A DNA stretch of 20,565 nucleotides from positions 1-20,565 of the forward strand of contig JAJAZM010000108.1 of NCBI GenBank assembly GCA_026785645.1, read 5' to 3'. Shown here piece by piece: positions 7,397 through 13,982 of the stretch. The DNA is from Sphingomonas bacterium. GTDB taxonomy: Bacteria; Pseudomonadota; Alphaproteobacteria; Sphingomonadales; Sphingomonadaceae. Made by a program: the position numbers and the translations under genes. A model generated the notes under the pieces. It was not told where the DNA came from, searched no databases, and saw nothing but the letters and a program-made list of their open reading frames with translations. Each line of letters opens with the position of its first letter. The first letter of the stretch is position 1.

Positions 7397-7426
7397 GCGT
7401 CCCGGCAAGCGTCCCGGCAAGCGTCC
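7397..7426 (+). repeat. 12-bp tandem repeat, 2.5 copies
   Basis: The unit GCGTCCCGGCAA occurs at 7397-7408 and 7409-7420, with a half copy GCGTCC at 7421-7426. The copies are exact, as expected from replication slippage. No function is apparent. Confidence 0.8.
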
Positions 7427-7500
7427 AAATGACCGTGAATATTCGTGAAGATTGGAGCGAAAATTCGCCCAACTGTCGTCACCCAATCAGCGCCGCACAA

Positions 7501-8364
7501 CTACCCTCGAATCGTCACCGGGATCCGCAAATAGCTTACCCCATTGGTCTCGGCCGGGGGGAAGCGGCCGGCGCGGATGTTGACCTGGATCGCAGGCAGC
7601 AGCAGCTTGGGCGTATCGAGCGTCTTGTCGCGCGCCTCGCGCATCGCGACGAATTCATCCTCGCTTTTGCCGCCACCGATATGGACGTTGGCGGCGCGCT
7701 GCTCGGCGACGCTGGTTTCCCAGCGATACTGGTCGCGGCCCGGTGCCTTGTAATCGTGGCACATGAACAAGCGAGTGTCGCCCGGCAGGCTCAACAATCG
7801 CTGGATCGATCGGTATAATTGCCGCGCATCGCCGCCCGGAAAGTCGGTCCGCGCGGTGCCGTAATCGGGCATGAACAAACTGTCGCCGACGAACACCGCA
7901 TCACCGACCTTGTAGGCAACGTCCGCGGCGGTATGCCCCGGCACCGCCATCACCTCGATGACCAGTTCGCCCAGCACGATCCGCTCGCCGTCCTTGAACA
8001 GCAGGTCGAAATCGCCGCCACCATCCTTGACGTCGTCGGCACCAAACATCGGGCGAAACACCTTCTGCACGTCGCGAATATGCTCCCCGATTCCGATCTT
8101 GGCTCCAGTTCGTGCCTTGAACAATGGCGCGGCGGACAGATGGTCGGCATGGGCATGGGTCTCGAGCACCAGCCCGATGGTCCAGCCAAGCGCGGTGGCC
8201 TTGGCCAAAATCTCTTCAGCCGACGCAGTGTCGACGGTCCCGTCCTCGGCGTCATAATCGAGCACCGGATCGACCACCGCCGCCGCGCCGGTCGCTGGAT
8301 CGGCGATCAGGTACGACACCGTGTTGGTCGGCTCGTTGAAGAAAGCGTGGATGATTGGGCTCAC
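7501..8364 (-). CDS. MBL-fold persulfide dioxygenase-like protein (ETHE1/Blh type)
   Basis: The 287-residue protein has the metallo-beta-lactamase metal motif THAHADH at 69-75, then His144 in VPGHT, Asp161 in VFVGDSLF and His203 in FMCHDY. The GDSLFMPDYGTARTDFPGG segment is typical of ETHE1/Blh-like persulfide dioxygenases, which oxidise glutathione persulfide to sulfite using one iron. It lacks the extra N-terminal DUF442 domain that some Blh proteins carry. The start is GTG 8364, with AGGAG at 8372-8376 seven bases upstream. It is divergent from a BigR/SqrR-like regulator and shares its operator region, so induction by sulfide or persulfide is likely. Assignment to this group is firm; the exact substrate is inferred from the context. 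Confidence 0.85.
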   Translation of the reverse strand: MSPIIHAFFNEPTNTVSYLIADPATGAAAVVDPVLDYDAEDGTVDTASAEEILAKATALGWTIGLVLETHAHADHLSAAPLFKARTGAKIGIGEHIRDVQKVFRPMFGADDVKDGGGDFDLLFKDGERIVLGELVIEVMAVPGHTAADVAYKVGDAVFVGDSLFMPDYGTARTDFPGGDARQLYRSIQRLLSLPGDTRLFMCHDYKAPGRDQYRWETSVAEQRAANVHIGGGKSEDEFVAMREARDKTLDTPKLLLPAIQVNIRAGRFPPAETNGVSYLRIPVTIRG

Positions 8365-8385
8365 GTCGTCACTCCTGGTAATGCC

Positions 8386-8413
8386 TTGACAATATATGAG
8401 CAGCGTCTAAATT
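8386..8413 (+). promoter_or_regulatory. Candidate promoter of the regulator operon
   Basis: A perfect TTGACA (8386-8391) and TAAATT (8408-8413, 4 of 6 matches to the -10 consensus) are 16 bp apart, 29 bp upstream of the regulator ATG. The -10 overlaps the ATTAG half of the inverted repeat, which suits autorepression. Confidence 0.55.
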
Positions 8414-8418
8414 AGCAA
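8391..8418 (-). promoter_or_regulatory. Candidate promoter of the dioxygenase gene
   Basis: On the minus strand TTGCTA (8413-8418) and TATATT (8391-8396, 5 of 6 matches) are 16 bp apart, 26 bp upstream of the GTG start. The -35 overlaps the ATTAG arm of the inverted repeat, so one repressor could close both divergent promoters. Confidence 0.5.
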
Positions 8419-8426
8419 CTCCTAAT
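8411..8426. promoter_or_regulatory. Candidate operator for the BigR/SqrR-like repressor
   Basis: A perfect inverted repeat ATTAG-N6-CTAAT lies between the divergent genes, in the only AT-rich patch of the area. Flanking bases extend the symmetry partly (TAAATTAG against CTAATATT). It overlaps the -10 of the rightward promoter and the -35 of the leftward one. ArsR-family dimers bind AT-rich dyads of this size. Confidence 0.6.
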
Positions 8427-8442
8427 ATTGGAGAAGCTTTCG

Positions 8443-8769
8443 ATGTCGCCGACAATGAACCTGTCCGAGCTCGAGGCCAAGGCCGATCAGGTTGCCGCGG
8501 TGATGAAGGCGCTCGCCAACCCGCGCCGGCTGCTGATCCTGTGCCACCTAGCCGTGGTCGGCTCGGCCAGCGTCAATTCGCTCGCGGCTGCGATCGGCCT
8601 GTCGCAATCGGCGCTGTCGCAACACCTCGGCCTGATGCGCGACGAAGGATTGGTCGGCTTCGACCGCGACGGCCAGACCTTGAACTACCGCATCGCCGAT
8701 CCGCGAATGACCGCTCTGCTCGCCACGCTCTACACCCTCTACTGCGCCCCCACCGGAGATTTCCAATGA
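8443..8769 (+). CDS. ArsR-family persulfide-sensing repressor (BigR/SqrR-like)
   Basis: The 108-residue winged-helix protein has the ArsR layout: helix MKALANPRRLLILCHL at 21-36, recognition helix GLSQSALSQHLGLMRDEGLV at 52-71, then the wing DRDGQTLNYRI. Two Cys are present, Cys34 and Cys101, at the positions of the two Cys that form the tetrasulfide switch in SqrR and BigR. No ArsR-type metal site (ELCVCDL) is seen. It should repress until persulfide links the two Cys. ATG 8443 is preceded by GGAG (8430-8433) at 9 nt; a TTG at 8428 would overlap that site. It leads a likely operon with rhodanese, permease and glutaredoxin genes, and its stop overlaps the next start (ATGA). Confidence 0.88.
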   Translation: MSPTMNLSELEAKADQVAAVMKALANPRRLLILCHLAVVGSASVNSLAAAIGLSQSALSQHLGLMRDEGLVGFDRDGQTLNYRIADPRMTALLATLYTLYCAPTGDFQ

Positions 8770-9281
8770 CCGTCAAGACCATCGCCCCCCACGCCGCCGC
8801 CGACCTGCTCAAGAACGGCGCGCAACTGATCGACATTCGCGGTGCCGATGAACATGCCCGCGAACGGATCGGCGCTGCGTCCAATGTCCCGCTCGATCGG
8901 CTCGCCCCGATCGACGGTGACATACCGCTGATCTTCCACTGCCGCTCGGGTCAGCGGACCAAGGCCAATGCCGACAAGCTGGCCACGGTCAACGCCGGCC
9001 CGACTTATCTGCTCGAAGGCGGCATCGATGGCTGGAAGGCGGCCGGCCTGCCCACCCTGGCCAATGCGAAGCAACCGCTCGAGCTGATGCGCCAGGTGCA
9101 GATTGGCGGCGGGGCGATGGTCTTGCTGTCGGTGCTGCTCGGCTGGCTCGTCTCCCCCGCTTTCCTGCTGCTCGGCGGCGCGGTCGGGATCGGCATGCTC
9201 CATGCCGGGATCACCGGATCCTGTGCGATGACCGCCTTGCTCGCGCCGATGCCGTGGAACCGCGGGGTCGCCGGGGTTTGA
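8766..9281 (+). CDS. Rhodanese fused to a DUF2892 membrane domain (YgaP-like)
   Basis: The 171-residue protein has a rhodanese domain (about 1-100) with active-site loop CRSGQRT (Cys59) and the closing motif YLLEGGIDGWKAAGLP. A two-segment membrane domain follows (about 112-155; YgaP_TM/DUF2892 type). Rhodaneses carry sulfane sulfur as a Cys persulfide and transfer it to thiols or cyanide; the fusion fixes this at the inner membrane. A further Cys (153) sits at the end of the second membrane segment. The ATG at 8766 overlaps the regulator stop (ATGA), with GGAG at 8755-8758. The frame opens further upstream inside the regulator gene, but those codons are only its shadow. Confidence 0.88.
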   Translation: MTVKTIAPHAAADLLKNGAQLIDIRGADEHARERIGAASNVPLDRLAPIDGDIPLIFHCRSGQRTKANADKLATVNAGPTYLLEGGIDGWKAAGLPTLANAKQPLELMRQVQIGGGAMVLLSVLLGWLVSPAFLLLGGAVGIGMLHAGITGSCAMTALLAPMPWNRGVAGV

Positions 9282-10063
9282 TCGACCTCGTCACCGCCGC
9301 GCTCGCCATAATGAGCGGTTCCGCGATCGGGCTGATCCTTGGGCTGGTCGGCGGCGGCGGGTCGATTCTCGCGGTACCATTATTGGTCCATGTCGTCGGC
9401 ATCTGCTCGCCCCATGTCGCGATCGGCACCGCAGCGATCGCGGTCGGGCTAAACGCCGCCATGGGCCTCGTCGGCCATGCCCGCCAAGGTAATGTCAAAT
9501 GGCGCTGCGGGGCGGTGTTCGCCGCCGCCGGGGTGGCCGGTGCGCTGACTGGGGCCGAACTCGGCAAGGCCTATGACGGCCAGAAATTATTGTTCCTGTT
9601 CGGCATATTGATGGTCGTCGTCGGCGGCCTGATGCTGCGCAAGCGTAATTCGGAGCCGCGCTCCGACGTCATGCTCGACCGCGACACCGCAGGTCGGCTG
9701 ATTCCGCGCCTCGCTCCCGCCGGCTTGGGCGTCGGCCTGCTGTCGGGCTTTTTCGGGATCGGCGGCGGGTTTCTGATCGTCCCCGGATTGATCTGGGCGA
9801 CGGCCATGCCGATGACCACTGCGGTCGGCACCTCGCTGCTCGCGGTAACGGCCTTCGGCCTGTCGACCGCTGCTTCCTACGCCTTGTCGGGGCTGATCGA
9901 CTGGCCGATTGTCGGGCTTCTGATGATCGGCGGCGTGGCTGGCGCGGTCGCCGGGATTGCATTGGGCCGAAAGCTTGCGGGCACCAAACGACTGCTCGAA
10001 ACCGCGTTCGGGGCGATGGTCATCGCGGTCGGTGTGTATGTCGCCTGGCAAGCGGCGGGCTAG
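9278..10063 (+). CDS. TauE/SafE-family sulfur-compound permease
   Basis: The roughly 261-residue, very hydrophobic protein shows the two-repeat TauE/SafE pattern: GLILGLVGGGGSILAVPLLV near the N-terminus and GFFGIGGGFLIVPGLIWATA in the middle, with seven or eight membrane segments. Family members move sulfite, sulfoacetate, taurine-derived sulfur or sulfide across the inner membrane. TTG 9278 overlaps the rhodanese stop (TTGA) and starts just before the first helix. An in-frame GTG at 9254 would add 8 basic residues and is possible. In this operon, export of sulfite made by the divergent dioxygenase is the simplest role; import cannot be excluded. Confidence 0.85.
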   Translation: MIDLVTAALAIMSGSAIGLILGLVGGGGSILAVPLLVHVVGICSPHVAIGTAAIAVGLNAAMGLVGHARQGNVKWRCGAVFAAAGVAGALTGAELGKAYDGQKLLFLFGILMVVVGGLMLRKRNSEPRSDVMLDRDTAGRLIPRLAPAGLGVGLLSGFFGIGGGFLIVPGLIWATAMPMTTAVGTSLLAVTAFGLSTAASYALSGLIDWPIVGLLMIGGVAGAVAGIALGRKLAGTKRLLETAFGAMVIAVGVYVAWQAAG

Positions 10064-10123
10064 CAGGAACTTATCGGTGCCGTGGCCGCTTGGCCTTCAA
10101 TCGCAACTTTTCGGAGACCGATC

Positions 10124-10381
10124 ATGTCAGACGCCACCACCGCCACCCTCCACCGAATGGTCCTGCCGGAGCATATTTGCCCGTTCGGAGTCCGCGCCAA
10201 GGCAATGCTCGAACAGGCCGGCTACGACGTCGACGACCAGCAGCTTACTACCCGCGAAGAGGTTGATGCGTTTATGGCCAACGAGGGCGTCCCCACCACC
10301 CCGGTAACCTTCATCGAAGATACCCGTTACGCCACCTCGGAAGCGCTTGAAGAATTTCTCGCAAGCTCGGCCGGCAGCTAA
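10124..10381 (+). CDS. Glutaredoxin with a CPFG active site
   Basis: The 85-residue thioredoxin-fold protein has the active site CPFG (Cys19, Pro20) after a short first strand, and a cis-Pro in VPTTPVTF (Pro60), followed by the terminal helix EALEEFL. It has one active-site Cys instead of two, so it fits a monothiol mechanism, reducing glutathione-mixed disulfides or persulfides, although it lacks the CGFS motif of Fe-S glutaredoxins. ATG 10124 has GGAG (10113-10116) at 7 nt. It follows the permease by 60 bp and is the last gene before a strong terminator, so it probably belongs to the same transcript. Confidence 0.82.
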   Translation: MSDATTATLHRMVLPEHICPFGVRAKAMLEQAGYDVDDQQLTTREEVDAFMANEGVPTTPVTFIEDTRYATSEALEEFLASSAGS

Positions 10382-10420
10382 GAAAAAGCGCGCGGCCAGG
10401 GGGTCCGGCCGCGCGCTCTT
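10382..10420. terminator. Bidirectional terminator between convergent genes
   Basis: A perfect 10-bp stem GCGCGCGGCC/GGCCGCGCGC at 10388-10397 and 10407-10416 encloses a 9-base loop. On the plus strand TCTTACTC follows. On the minus strand TTTTTCTTAG follows, a better U-tract, so it should end the leftward gene efficiently and the sulfur operon as well. Confidence 0.8.
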
Positions 10421-10441
10421 ACTCATTCATATAGGCCGGGC

Positions 10442-11137
10442 TTAGTAGCCGCGGCGGAACTGGTTGTTGCGCTCGATATTGAGGCGCGTCACCTGCCCGC
10501 GATAATCGACCCGGCAATTGAACCGCAGTTCGGCATATTGGCTGGCATTGGCATAACCCTGGCTGTTCCAACCGCCGAAGCGCGGATCGATGCCCTGCTG
10601 GTAGCCTTGCTGCGGGTAGCGCGGGTCGTAGCCCTGCTGGTAGCCCTGCTGCGGGTAGCGCGGGTCGTAGCCCTGCTGGTAACCCTGCTGCGGATACTGG
10701 TTGCCGTAACCCTGGTTGCCATAGCCCTGGCCACGATAGTTGCGACCGGTGTCGATCAGACCCGCCACGCGAAGCCCATTGTTGCTGCGCGTAACCTGGG
10801 TCACCGCGACGACGCGGGCATTGTTGCGGCTGTAGTTGTTGTAGCCTTGGCCATATTGGCCCTGATATCGGCCATAAGAACCGTAACGTCTGTCACCGTT
10901 GACCCGGGCTTCGGCGGTGCGAGCACATTGGTCGACCGCCTGGCGATCGTTGCCTTGGCCGTAGGCGCCGTAGCGCCCGCCACCAAGCACGCCATTGATG
11001 ATTGCGCCGACGACGCCACCACTGTTCTGGTTGCCATATTGCGGATAACCATAGCCCTGCGCTGCGGCCGGGGCCGCCGCACCGGCGATCATCGCCAGGC
11101 CGGCCGAACCAACCATCAACTTGTGAAACATATTCAT
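10442..11137 (-). CDS. Secreted Tyr/Gln/Gly-rich protein with tandem repeats, function unknown
   Basis: The 231-residue protein starts with a signal peptide (MNMFHKLMVG..., Ala-rich to APAAAQG at about residue 28), has a Gly hydrophobic patch (GGVVGAIINGVLGGG, 40-54), low-complexity Tyr/Gly/Gln runs, and three 13-residue repeats YPQQGYQQGYDPR at 148-186. The ends of an ordered domain flank the repeats: AVDQCARTAEARV (67-79), VVAVTQV...GLRVAGLIDT (109-130) and ELRFNCRVDYRGQVTRLNIE (203-222), with one Cys on each side. Similar conserved hypotheticals are common in sphingomonads; I do not know their function. AGGA at 11145-11148, 7 nt before ATG 11137, supports the start. It is periplasmic or surface-exposed. 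Confidence 0.8.
   Translation of the reverse strand: MNMFHKLMVGSAGLAMIAGAAAPAAAQGYGYPQYGNQNSGGVVGAIINGVLGGGRYGAYGQGNDRQAVDQCARTAEARVNGDRRYGSYGRYQGQYGQGYNNYSRNNARVVAVTQVTRSNNGLRVAGLIDTGRNYRGQGYGNQGYGNQYPQQGYQQGYDPRYPQQGYQQGYDPRYPQQGYQQGIDPRFGGWNSQGYANASQYAELRFNCRVDYRGQVTRLNIERNNQFRRGY
10580..10696 (-). repeat. Three 39-bp in-frame coding repeats
   Basis: Three adjacent 39-bp units encode YPQQGYQQG(Y/I)DPR. The units are nearly identical at DNA level, including third codon positions, which points to recent duplication by slippage. The third unit in reading order has Ile for Tyr. Confidence 0.9.
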
Positions 11138-11485
11138 CGGGAATTCCTAAAATAGAACGCCAAAACAAGATGGCGCATCGGTTGTGAAACGTTTTTAGAC
11201 GGGTTCGGGTGCATCGCTCGTGAATAGGGGTGGCGCCTCGCGTTCATGTTCAAGACCGCCAGTCGACTAAGGACGCAGCACCAATTCGGCGCCAAAGGCG
11301 GCGCGACACCCTTCCCGGCAAGCAGCATTAGTTGGATTTCAAACGAGTAGCTCCAGATCGAATTGCGACGATCGCTGCTTAACCCGCGTCAGGCAGCCGC
11401 AACCACCGCGTCAGCCCTGCGTTTCCCAATCATCCAGTCAGGCCGCGCCCCCTGCGGCACCGACCCGATCAAAGAAGGAATACCC
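11138..11485. other. 348-bp divergent intergenic region
   Basis: It separates the secreted repeat protein (-) from the chloroperoxidase-like gene (+). Short frames here show no family resemblance. It should carry both promoters, but I find no confident -35/-10 pair, and no hairpin or repeat stands out. Confidence 0.5.
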
Positions 11486-12361
11486 ATGCCCTATGCGACC
11501 GCCAAGGATGGCACGAAGCTTTTTTACAAGGATTGGGGACAGGGTAAGCCGGTCGTCCTGATGCATGGCTGGCCACTGACCGGCGACACCTTCGACGACA
11601 TGGCCATCGCCTTGGCCGACAAGGGCTATCGCGCGGTCATCACCGATCGCCGCGGCTTTGGCCGGTCGGAGCAGCCGTGGAACGGCAATGACTATGACAC
11701 CTACACTGACGACGTCGCCGCGATCCTCGACGAGGCAGGCATCACCGAACCGACGGCTATGATCGGCTTCTCGATGGGCGGCGGCGAAGTGGCGCGCTTC
11801 CAGACCAAATATCCCGGCCGCACCTCGGCCGCGGTGCTGATCAGCTCGGTCGTGCCGTACATGCTCAAGACCGACGACAACCCCAATGGCGTTCCGCAGG
11901 CAACGTTCGACGAGATGACGGCGGGCATGAAGCAGGACCGCGAGCATTTCTTCACCGGCTTCTTCAAGGATTTCTACGGGGTCGGCACGCTGAGTTCGCC
12001 GGTCAGCGACGAAGTGCTGATGAACAGCTGGCGGCAGACGATGCTGTCGGGGACGCACAACATGCTCGCCGCGGCCAAGGCGTTCGCCACCACCGACTTC
12101 CGTCCCGACCTTGGCAGCTTCGACGCACCGACCCTGGTGATCCATGGAACCGCCGACAAGACGGTCCCGATCGACGCCACCGGTCGGGTCTCGGCAAGCC
12201 ACATCGCTGGCGCCAAATTGATCGAATATGATGGCAGCGCCCACGGCCTGTTCGCCACCGACAAGCAGCGGCTGATCGACGATGTGATCGGTTTCCTCGA
12301 CGCCAATGTCAGCAGCGGATCGGACTCGCGGAGTGCCATCCCGCTGACCCAGACGGCCTAG
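11486..12361 (+). CDS. Alpha/beta hydrolase, non-haem chloroperoxidase (perhydrolase) type
   Basis: The 291-residue cytoplasmic protein has the family pattern: LMHGWPLTGD near 25-34, TDRRGFGRS at 53-61, nucleophile GFSMGGG with Ser96, Asp224 in HGTADKTVP and His253 in GSAHGLF. These cofactor-free haloperoxidases act as esterases or perhydrolases; the natural substrate is usually unknown. AAGGA (about 11476-11480) precedes ATG 11486; the longer open frame upstream to 11363 has no signal and no family match. A 20-residue Ser/Thr-rich tail extends beyond the usual end. The stop codon overlaps that of the convergent lipoprotein gene through a shared CTAG. Confidence 0.88.
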   Translation: MPYATAKDGTKLFYKDWGQGKPVVLMHGWPLTGDTFDDMAIALADKGYRAVITDRRGFGRSEQPWNGNDYDTYTDDVAAILDEAGITEPTAMIGFSMGGGEVARFQTKYPGRTSAAVLISSVVPYMLKTDDNPNGVPQATFDEMTAGMKQDREHFFTGFFKDFYGVGTLSSPVSDEVLMNSWRQTMLSGTHNMLAAAKAFATTDFRPDLGSFDAPTLVIHGTADKTVPIDATGRVSASHIAGAKLIEYDGSAHGLFATDKQRLIDDVIGFLDANVSSGSDSRSAIPLTQTA

Positions 12362-13008
12362 TCCGCCGCCTGCTCGACACACGATAGGTCACCCTTGCCA
12401 GCTATGGTGAGGGTGGCCTCGTTGCCCTTGTTCCAGAAGCTGATCGGCTGGCCGTTCCAGCGACCGTCATAGCGAGCGCCCGAAGCAGTCGTGACCTGGT
12501 CGATCGCCACCGCCTGTCCGGCCCAGTCGAGCGCCACTGCGCCGGGGTCGCTGTTGACGAAGGTGGCGAGCACCGGTTTCGCCAGTCCCTTGCACAAGAA
12601 CGCCACCGGCCCGACTGATAACCCATCGCCCCCGCGCGCTGCTTTCGACCCTTTTCGCAAGCGGTGGATCTCGAGCATTGCGGCGGCCATTACGCATTGG
12701 CGAAGTTCGTCGGCCTTCCAGCACTCGTCGCGCTTCATTGCCCAGTCGGCTGCCGCTGCAGGCTCGACCGCAAGCCCGGCGAGCCGAGCAACTTCGCGGT
12801 CCATCGCCGCCAGCCCACTATCGCCGCAAATCAGTTCCTGCGCCTGACCCTTGGCCCGCCCGCAGTCGAAGCTCGCCTCGATCGCCCGCGCCGGCGCGGA
12901 CGGCCCATTCACGACCGGCTTGTCTTCAACCGTGGCATTGTCGAATTCGGGTTGGTCACAGCCCGCCAGCACCAGGGCCATGACAGTCGCGATGAGGATC
13001 TGGCGCAT
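12358..13008 (-). CDS. Lipoprotein with LprI-like and MliC lysozyme-inhibitor domains
   Basis: The 216-residue product has a lipoprotein signal with lipobox LAGC (Cys17). Residues about 45-117 resemble the LprI/DUF1311 module (SFDCGRAKGQAQELIC...), with Cys at 49, 61, 96 and 105 that could form disulfides. Residues about 132-211 match MliC, the membrane-bound C-type lysozyme inhibitor: VAFLCKG, then ASGARYDGRW and ISFWNKGNEATL, closing with Cys210. It is probably anchored in the outer or inner membrane and protects peptidoglycan from lysozyme. AAGGGA sits just upstream of ATG 13008. A 14-bp palindrome at 13021-13034 lies directly before the ribosome-binding site. Confidence 0.82.
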   Translation of the reverse strand: MRQILIATVMALVLAGCDQPEFDNATVEDKPVVNGPSAPARAIEASFDCGRAKGQAQELICGDSGLAAMDREVARLAGLAVEPAAAADWAMKRDECWKADELRQCVMAAAMLEIHRLRKGSKAARGGDGLSVGPVAFLCKGLAKPVLATFVNSDPGAVALDWAGQAVAIDQVTTASGARYDGRWNGQPISFWNKGNEATLTIAGKGDLSCVEQAAD

Positions 13009-13020
13009 CTCGTCCCTTTC

Positions 13021-13034
13021 CGTTCGATCGAACG
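13021..13034. promoter_or_regulatory. Perfect 14-bp palindrome upstream of the lipoprotein gene
   Basis: CGTTCGATCGAACG is a perfect dyad 13 bp upstream of the lipoprotein ATG, just after a TATA-like GCTATATC on the minus strand. The position suits an operator or an mRNA hairpin near the 5' end. No regulator can be named. Confidence 0.35.
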
Positions 13035-13081
13035 AAGGCTGATATAGCAAACATCGGCTCCTGACCCCGAATTTCGTGCGG

Positions 13082-13936
13082 TCAGCCGTTGATGATCGTT
13101 CCGCCGTTAGGGTGGAGCACCTGCCCGCTCATATAGCTCGAATCCTCGCACGCCAGGAACAGGAATGCCGGTGCGACTTCGTTGGGCTGTCCGGGACGGC
13201 CCATCGGGGTCTTCTCGCCGAAGGTCGCCAGTTTCTCGGGGCTTGATCCGCCCATCGGGTTGAGCGGTGTCCAGATCGGCCCCGGCGCGACCGCATTGAC
13301 GCGGATCCCCTCTTTCACCAGATTTTCCGACAGCGATCGAGTAAAAGCAGTGATCGCGCCCTTGGTCGAGGAATAGTCGAGCAGTTCGGGTTCACCCAAA
13401 TACATTGTTACCGAGGTGCAATTGATGATCGCCGAACCATTTTTCAAATGCGGTCGCGCCGCCTGGGTCAGGAAGAACATCGAGTAAATGTTGGTCTGAA
13501 AGGTGCGCTTCAACTGCTCTTCGCTAATGTCGGTGATTTCCTTGTCGGAGTGTTGCTCGCCGGCATTGTTGACCAAAATGTCGAGCCCACCGAAGGTTTC
13601 GACGACCTTGCGAACGGCCTCGTCGCAAAACGCTTTCACGCCGAGGTCGCCGGCAATGATGATCGCTCGCGCACCTTCTTTTTCGCACGCCTGCTTGGTC
13701 GCTTCGGCATCCTCATGCTCGCACAAATAGAGGATCGCGACATTGGCGCCTTCCCGCGCGAACAGCACTGCGGTCGCGCGGCCGATCCCGCTGTCGGCGC
13801 CGGTGATCAGCGCGATCTTGTCTTCAAGTCGCCCTGATCCGGGATATCGGGGCAGCCACTCCGGCGCTGGGGTCAGCTCATACTCGTTCCCGGGCAGCGC
13901 ATCTTCGTGAATCATCGGCTCGACAGTATCGGACAT
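13082..13936 (-). CDS. Short-chain dehydrogenase/reductase, general-stress type
   Basis: The 284-residue protein is a classical-type SDR: nucleotide motif TGADSGIG at 45-52, NNAG at 123-126, catalytic Ser175 and Tyr188-x3-Lys192, and PGPIWTPL after them. The extended N-terminus ending in PGSGRLEDK is typical of the YghA/YhdF-like group, which often lies among stress genes; the substrate is unknown. GGGAG, 6 nt before ATG 13936, supports the start over the longer frame. It follows the serine hydrolase gene by about 46 bp on the same strand, so the two may share a transcript. Confidence 0.88.
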   Translation of the reverse strand: MSDTVEPMIHEDALPGNEYELTPAPEWLPRYPGSGRLEDKIALITGADSGIGRATAVLFAREGANVAILYLCEHEDAEATKQACEKEGARAIIIAGDLGVKAFCDEAVRKVVETFGGLDILVNNAGEQHSDKEITDISEEQLKRTFQTNIYSMFFLTQAARPHLKNGSAIINCTSVTMYLGEPELLDYSSTKGAITAFTRSLSENLVKEGIRVNAVAPGPIWTPLNPMGGSSPEKLATFGEKTPMGRPGQPNEVAPAFLFLACEDSSYMSGQVLHPNGGTIING

Positions 13937-13982
13937 CCTGGTCTCCCTTTGGGAAGCGTAACGCCGTACCCGAGTTGGCGTT

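Larger units (their letters stand above)
7100..7500. other. 401-bp intergenic region with repeats, no gene seen
   Basis: The stretch lies between the start of the PilZ gene and the end of the dioxygenase gene, both on the minus strand. It contains an interspersed repeat copy (7266-7289) and a 12-bp tandem repeat (7397-7426). Minus-strand frames here (for example 7207-7500) lack a ribosome-binding site and any recognisable fold. It probably holds the PilZ promoter, but no clear -35/-10 pair stands out. Confidence 0.5.

Noticed and set aside
7397..7426. Possible CRISPR-like repeat
   Set aside because: The 12-bp units are directly adjacent with no spacers, and no cas genes are present.
7207..7500. 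97-residue minus-strand frame after the dioxygenase gene
   Set aside because: It has no ribosome-binding site or recognisable family and runs through a tandem repeat and an interspersed repeat.
8541..8765. Upstream extension of the rhodanese frame
   Set aside because: It overlaps the regulator gene in another frame, whereas ATG 8766 has a good GGAG and an ATGA junction.
10538..11155. 205-residue hydrophobic plus-strand frame
   Set aside because: It is the antisense of the repeat-rich secreted protein; its VALLVALLRVAR-like repeats only mirror the 39-bp units.
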